A DNA stretch of 64,000 bases from Toxotes chatareus (lineage: Eukaryota > Chordata > Actinopteri > Toxotidae), in NCBI GenBank assembly GCA_016801885.1, contig CM028902.1, forward strand, positions 806,001-870,000, in the 5' to 3' direction. The notes under the pieces were generated by a model. It was not told the origin of the DNA and ran no database searches. It saw nothing but the letters and a program-made list of their open reading frames with translations. Position 1 is the first letter of the stretch; every line of letters begins with the position of its first letter. The position numbers and the translations under genes were made by a program. Below, piece after piece: positions 59,790 through 64,000 of the stretch.

Positions 59790-60100
59790 CTGAGCAGCAT
59801 ATTTGTCCTGTGTCCAAGCCCTGGCTTCTTTAAATCTGCTTACTGTAAGCCTGGAGAGAGGCATTTCTTTATTTTTTAATTTCAGAGGTCTTCTTAATCT
59901 GTCTCATGATAGCCCAGCTGTGAAAGGAGGGCAGCTGGATGACAGTGACAGTGCATTACTTGCTAATCATGTCCCATTACATAATTATCCCTCGATTTAT
60001 TGCCAGGATCTCTTCCTCATTAAAAGCCATGAATCAGAGCTTGTGTTGCTGATAAAACATCCCATTAGCCATGTTGGGATATTAACACACGAGGATGGCG
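59790..60100. promoter_or_regulatory. Candidate conserved non-coding element
   Basis: Repeat-free block with GCTAATCATG (59962), CATAATTATCCC (TAATTA at 59982-59987) and CATTAAAAGCCATGAATCAG. The short ORFs over it show no coding bias. Confidence 0.36.
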
Positions 60101-61019
60101 GGACCGATGCTGGTTTCTCTGTTTCTCTGGTGTGACTGTGGAGAAGCCGTCGAGAGGTCATCTGAGTTCAGGAGAAATGTGAACAAATAAAGATCAAATT
60201 CTTCATCTGAAATAAAGAATATAATCACATCTATGTGATTATATGCTAGGCTGCTCACCTTCACTGAGAATCCTGCTGTTTTTAAGTTTCCTTCAGTGTC
60301 ACAGTGATGACGGTCTGTTCATGGGTTCACTGCAAACAGGAGCTGATCACTTCTGATCACAGCTGCTTTAAATAGCCATGATGTGACAAAACGTAAACAT
60401 GTATAGGAAATGGAGCTCAGATAGGAAAAGCAGCAGCTTCCTGTCTTTACTCCTGATTATTAAGGGTTTTGCAGATGAAGGGTGTAAGAGCTGGTTTGAG
60501 AGTTTTTTCTACCCTGACTTGAATAATGTGATGGCAGGAAGGACTGAATGCTTTCACACTCACACAGACAAATTTCATCTCTGCAGTGTCTGCTGTTTGA
60601 AATGTCCTGATAAAGATCTGGCAATGAAATGAAATCAGGAAATAAAAGACAACAGAGGTAAATTTATTGTTCATGGAAAGTTCATTTGTTTTTCGTTTCC
60701 TGTGGATGATCGATGGGATCTTGATTTTTAACATTTTAAAGAGAGTGCCATGAGATTTGAGCTCCATATTTATCTCACCAGTCAAACTGAGCACTTCATT
60801 TGTTTTCTTGGTGTCTTACTTTGATGCTGAAGTTACCAACAGCTGATGGGTGAAAATGTCTTGGAGAGAATTCCATCAGTTTTTATTCACGTTATCTAGA
60901 GTTTTTTGGATGAGCTAATTATGTACGGGTGCCTGTACATGAAATTTCTGCTAAAGCACGTTTCTCTCTTTATTTATCAGATAAAAGAAAGTAATCAAGT
61001 ATATTTACTACACAATTTT

Positions 61020-61046
61020 TTAAAATAAATAAATAAATAAATAAAA
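61020..61046. repeat. (AATA)n short repeat
   Basis: About five AATA units. Confidence 0.85.
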
Positions 61047-61384
61047 GGTTTTACAGCTTTTCCTTTTTACTGGGCTATTTTCATTTAATTCTGCTTCTAC
61101 TCCACCAGGGAAATATTTAACTTTTTTCTTTTCACTTTATTTGACACCTGGAGTTACGAGTTTATTTGCTAATCATTTGTTTTCAACCAAAACACAAGAC
61201 ACTAATGTGTCAGTAATAATAGTACAACACAGTGAAAGAGGCCGTTCTGCATAATGAGTTCTTCTATTTTTGATACTTAACTAGTTTTTTTAATTATAAA
61301 TAAAAGTTCAAAAATAACAATATTCACGTAAATGATATGACAGTGATAAAAGTCTCTGATAGTAATAAACCTAAAGCTGAAAAC

Positions 61385-61540
61385 AGCCTTTGTCTGTCAG
61401 AGCAGCTGCTGAACATGGTGCAGCATTTAGCAGCTGAAGAGCCAGATATTTCCCTCAGGAGCTGGTGGAGACCAAACACTGAGCTAAAAGCAAGGGACAC
61501 TGGTCTGAAAGTCCTCAGTTGGACTCAGAGACCACTCCAG
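61385..61540 (+). repeat. Dispersed fish repeat, longer copy
   Basis: Contains GCAGCATTTAGCAGCTGAAG, then AGCCAGATATTTCCCTCAGG, GGTGGAGACCAAAC and GGACTCAGAGACCACTCC. The block 61432-61493 matches 46909-46970. It runs straight into the SINE at 61553, which was probably inserted at or near its end. Confidence 0.65.
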
Positions 61541-61552
61541 ATGGAGGATCAT

Positions 61553-61870
61553 GTGGATCTTCGAACCCCGGTTTGGGCTCTTCTGTGTGGAGTTTGCATG
61601 TTCTCCCTGTGCCTGTGTGGGTTCTCTCCGGGTACTCCGGCTTCCTCCCACAATCCCAAAAACATGCATGGGTTAGGTTAGTTGGCTACTCGAAACTGCC
61701 CGTAGGTGTGAGTGTGTGTGTGTGTAGTTGTCTGTCTTTGTGTGTCAGCCCGGCGATTGACTGGCAACCAATCCAGGGTGTACCCCACCTCTTGCCCATA
61801 GTCAGCTGGGATAGGCTCCAGCTTCCCCGCGACCCTGACGGATTAAGCGGTAGAAAATGAATGAATGAAT
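61553..61870 (+). mobile_element. 5'-truncated tRNA-derived SINE with LINE-like body
   Basis: Begins in the B-box region (TCTTCGAACCCCGG, 61558-61571). It then has the characteristic fish SINE/LINE body: TGTGGAGTTTGCATGTTCTC, CCGGGTACTCCGGCTTCCTC, GCCCGTAGGTGTGAGTGTG, CCAGGGTGTACCCC and GTCAGCTGGGATAGGCTCCA, and ends with a (GAAT)n tail. The A-box half of the tRNA-like head is missing, so it could not be transcribed by pol III from its own promoter. Orientation is the same as immp2l. Confidence 0.85.
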
Positions 61871-62099
61871 ATATCAACTTAAAAGGTGAGGTGAGGTGAT
61901 ACTTCACTGTTGTCTTCATGATTATTTCAGTGAAGTATTTAATGCTGACACCAGTCAGTCAACAGTCCTCTTAGTACAAATCCAGATGTTCTGTGCTTCA
62001 TCAGAATGATTCTTCTTTAGGGCACTGAAAATCAGTCAACAGATAACAAACATAATGCTTCGACCTTCTGACCAGAAAGAAATAAAAAAAAAAAATTGC

Positions 62100-62420
62100 C
62101 TCTGTCGAACTCTTCAAAGTCAAAGATCCATTAATGAACTCCTGCTCCCACCAACACAGGTCAGGGTAATTGTGATTCCGGAGTGATACATGCTCCACAC
62201 AAAAGTTTGTTTGTCCCAGACCACCTTGCATCTAAGGCACTGCAAAGACTAGAAATTAAAAAAAAAGAAGAACTCATTGTCGCTTTTCTACGCGACACCA
62301 GAATAAAGAATAAAAGTGGCAGCAGACAAAAGCGACTGCACACACTGTTTGTGTGGACAGTGGAGAACAAATTCATTCATTTAATGCCACAAATGCCATC
62401 TGAGGTGTGAAGCGGTAATA
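62100..62420. other. Unassigned stretch of moderately complex sequence
   Basis: Short ORFs exist on both strands (62183-62410 + and 62161-62376 -) but neither shows a recognisable domain. Possibly a conserved non-coding element. Nothing more can be said. Confidence 0.25.
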
Positions 62421-62709
62421 AAATGTCCTGCTGGACCAGGCTTACAAAAGACTTACTGTGGTTTACTCTTTTCATTATGTAATCTTCTTATGTCCTCTGG
62501 AGAATCTTCACTCGGCTCATTCTGAAGGAAAAACACAGCTTTATTTTCTCTTGCCAACTTTTTAGCTAACTGGCTTTAAATTTGTTCAACATTTAGATGG
62601 GAATAATGTGTGTATGTCTTTCTCTTTGCGTGTGTGTTGTGTGTGCGTTGTGAGTCAGCAGTGCTCTACAGCTCCTTGAATGTGACTAGATGGATGATTG
62701 TCGCCCACA

Positions 62710-62723
62710 CACACACACAGACT
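62710..62723. repeat. Short (CA)n run
   Basis: About seven CA units. Confidence 0.8.
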
Positions 62724-63352
62724 CTGAGCTCTGTATTAAAGAGAAGCGGTGGTGGTTGTGGTGAAGTCGGTCCTGCTGTTCAAGCATCTGGACTGAGTTG
62801 TTTCCTGCAGTGGCAGATGAAGTATTTTGCTCCACTCTCCTCCACATCTACAGGGCAACAATTCAGTCTAATCTCCCCCCACGGGGCAGTTATCTAGACC
62901 ACCTATCTACCTCGACTGCACTGCTGGTAAATGAATGGTTTATCTGCCTTTACTTACCAGTCGCTCACAGTTTCCAAAAACCAAAAACCTTTCTAAAACA
63001 TCACAAATGAGGTTGATTGACAACAAAAAGAATTTGAAGGAGTCAGAGCGGAAATAAAAATGAACCAGACAAAGGTTCTCAAACTGTGGGGAGAACGGCA
63101 CAAAGTGGTCGTGCCAAACAAATAGAAGTCAATAAAACTTGGACCGGACTACACCCTGCCTCTGAAAACTACACACAAACTAAAAGACCTAACTCACTTA
63201 TTCACCAAAGTGGATACAGAGGTGGCATCAACCATTAATCCTAGTGTCTCTAGACAAAAGTTAACTACGTGTGAAAAGTGTGAAGGGCAGATGAACTCAC
63301 CTGTCATCCTCTGCATCCACCACAAGCTTTTCCATGACTTTTTACAAGTTCA

Positions 63353-63520
63353 AGATAAGATAAGTTAAACCTTTAATAGTCCTGAAATGGTGAAATTACA
63401 CCGTTACAGCTGCAAAGAGCAGATACAATAAGGTACAGGCACTCAGAATATACAGATAAGATCAAAAAAAATATACAGACTCCAAGAAAAATTTACTTAT
63501 TACAGGAAAATAATAATAAA
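63353..63520 (-). mobile_element. LINE 3' end, antisense
   Basis: AAGATAAGATAAGTTAAACC (tail-like GATAA units) followed by TTTAATAGTCCTGAAATGG, GAAATTACACCGTTACAGC and GCAAAGAGCAGATACAATAAG is the reverse of a common fish LINE 3' UTR, which ends with TTTATC-type tails. No reverse transcriptase is seen, so it is a short 5'-truncated copy. The internal boundary is approximate. Confidence 0.6.
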
Positions 63521-64000
63521 TAGTATAAACAGAATGACCAAAGTGACCAAAGTTTGCCCAGGTTTCTAAGTGCTTTAAATGTGGTATTTATACTTTTCCT
63601 AATGTAATGGGTTTAGCAGCAGAAAGGATTCGTAGAATTCAGTAAATTTCCAGAGGCTTACACTGATTTTAGAGCAGCTTTGAGTCTTTGGCTTCATCAT
63701 TGTCATCTTCTATTTGTTGTAAACTCTCTGCTCTGACTCCTAAATGCTCCTAAAATTGCGGTGTGTTTTCTGTCGTGCTCATTTTCATTTCCATCCAAAC
63801 ACTGGCAGTCTGTCCACCGGGTAGCTCGGGATTCAGCCCTCTTTGATTAGCCTCCTTCTTTACCTTGGCTGTGGCTGAGCTCCAGTCTTAACAGAGCAGG
63901 GCAGCTGCAGTTTGATGTTACAGCTGTAAATGTTGACTTTGGAGTGGACTTTCATCTCTAAAACTTCTTTAATCCCTGTGTTTTTGCCTGTGCACCTTCT

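Larger units (their letters stand above)
30257..64000 (+). other. immp2l: immp2l intron 3, incomplete (at least 33.7 kb)
   Basis: No further immp2l exon (catalytic-lysine IIKRV region) is found, so the whole remainder appears to be intron. Vertebrate immp2l is known for very large introns that contain lrrn3 and many conserved non-coding elements. The lrrn3 ORF, expected as about 700 uninterrupted codons, is absent here. Recognised contents are listed separately. The segments between them (for example 30257-32030, 34511-36600, 38521-42279, 44270-46900, 49960-51300, 52500-55960, 56560-57057, 58140-59780, 60130-61020 and 61880-63350) show no gene, RNA or mobile element I can support. Confidence 0.8.

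Noticed and set aside
63070..63095. hAT terminus (GGTTCTCAAACTGTGGGG)
   Set aside because: It resembles Charlie-type ends, but no partner end or target duplication was found.
30257..64000. The lrrn3 gene nested in immp2l
   Set aside because: No uninterrupted leucine-rich-repeat ORF is present on either strand; it probably lies beyond the window.
30257..64000. immp2l exon 4 with the catalytic lysine (IIKRV)
   Set aside because: No ORF with this motif was found on the + strand.

Overview
The window is nuclear DNA from a ray-finned (teleost) fish. Evidence: CA/GT microsatellites, interspersed vertebrate-style introns, several transposon families typical of fish (L2-clade LINEs, Ty1/copia, hAT, tRNA-derived SINEs), and two spliced exons of a recognisable vertebrate gene. 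There is no bacterial gene organisation, no rRNA, no intact tRNA gene and no CRISPR array.

The only recognised host gene is immp2l (mitochondrial inner membrane protease subunit 2) on the + strand. A CpG-rich promoter with a probable non-coding first exon lies near 10080-10400. Coding exon 2 (23589-23711) carries the start codon, the membrane anchor and the catalytic serine region. Exon 3 (30153-30256) carries the next conserved block, ending in RGDIV. The remaining exons, including the catalytic lysine, lie beyond the window, so 30257-64000 is the start of a very long intron. That intron is mostly unique sequence, with several stretches that look like conserved non-coding elements, and few repeats. 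In other vertebrates the giant immp2l introns host lrrn3; that gene is not in this window.

Upstream of the promoter, 3001-9915 appears to be one composite hAT DNA transposon. Its two ends form matching terminal inverted repeats flanked by a perfect 8-bp target-site duplication (GGTAATCA). Inside it are (i) hAT end sequences and a broken BED-finger transposase N-terminus, (ii) a degenerate copia polymerase fragment, (iii) a LINE-type 3' end with three tandem units, each holding a nuclear-receptor DR1-like motif, and (iv) an intact 289-codon coiled-coil ORF of unknown function. That ORF has a TATA box and a cluster of CRE-like motifs upstream, three 37-bp repeats in its leader, and a minisatellite downstream that alternates perfect hairpins with G-quadruplex-capable spacers. 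This composite unit sits about 200 bp upstream of the immp2l promoter and is the most unusual part of the window.

Intron 1 holds an almost complete L2-clade LINE in sense orientation (13775-16826, broken by several frameshifts) and a related antisense fragment (about 20030-21535). Intron 2 is mostly featureless apart from GT repeats. Intron 3 has a degenerate tRNA-derived SINE, a 5'-truncated SINE at 61553-61870, an antisense LINE tail at 63353-63520, several dispersed-repeat fragments and candidate regulatory elements.
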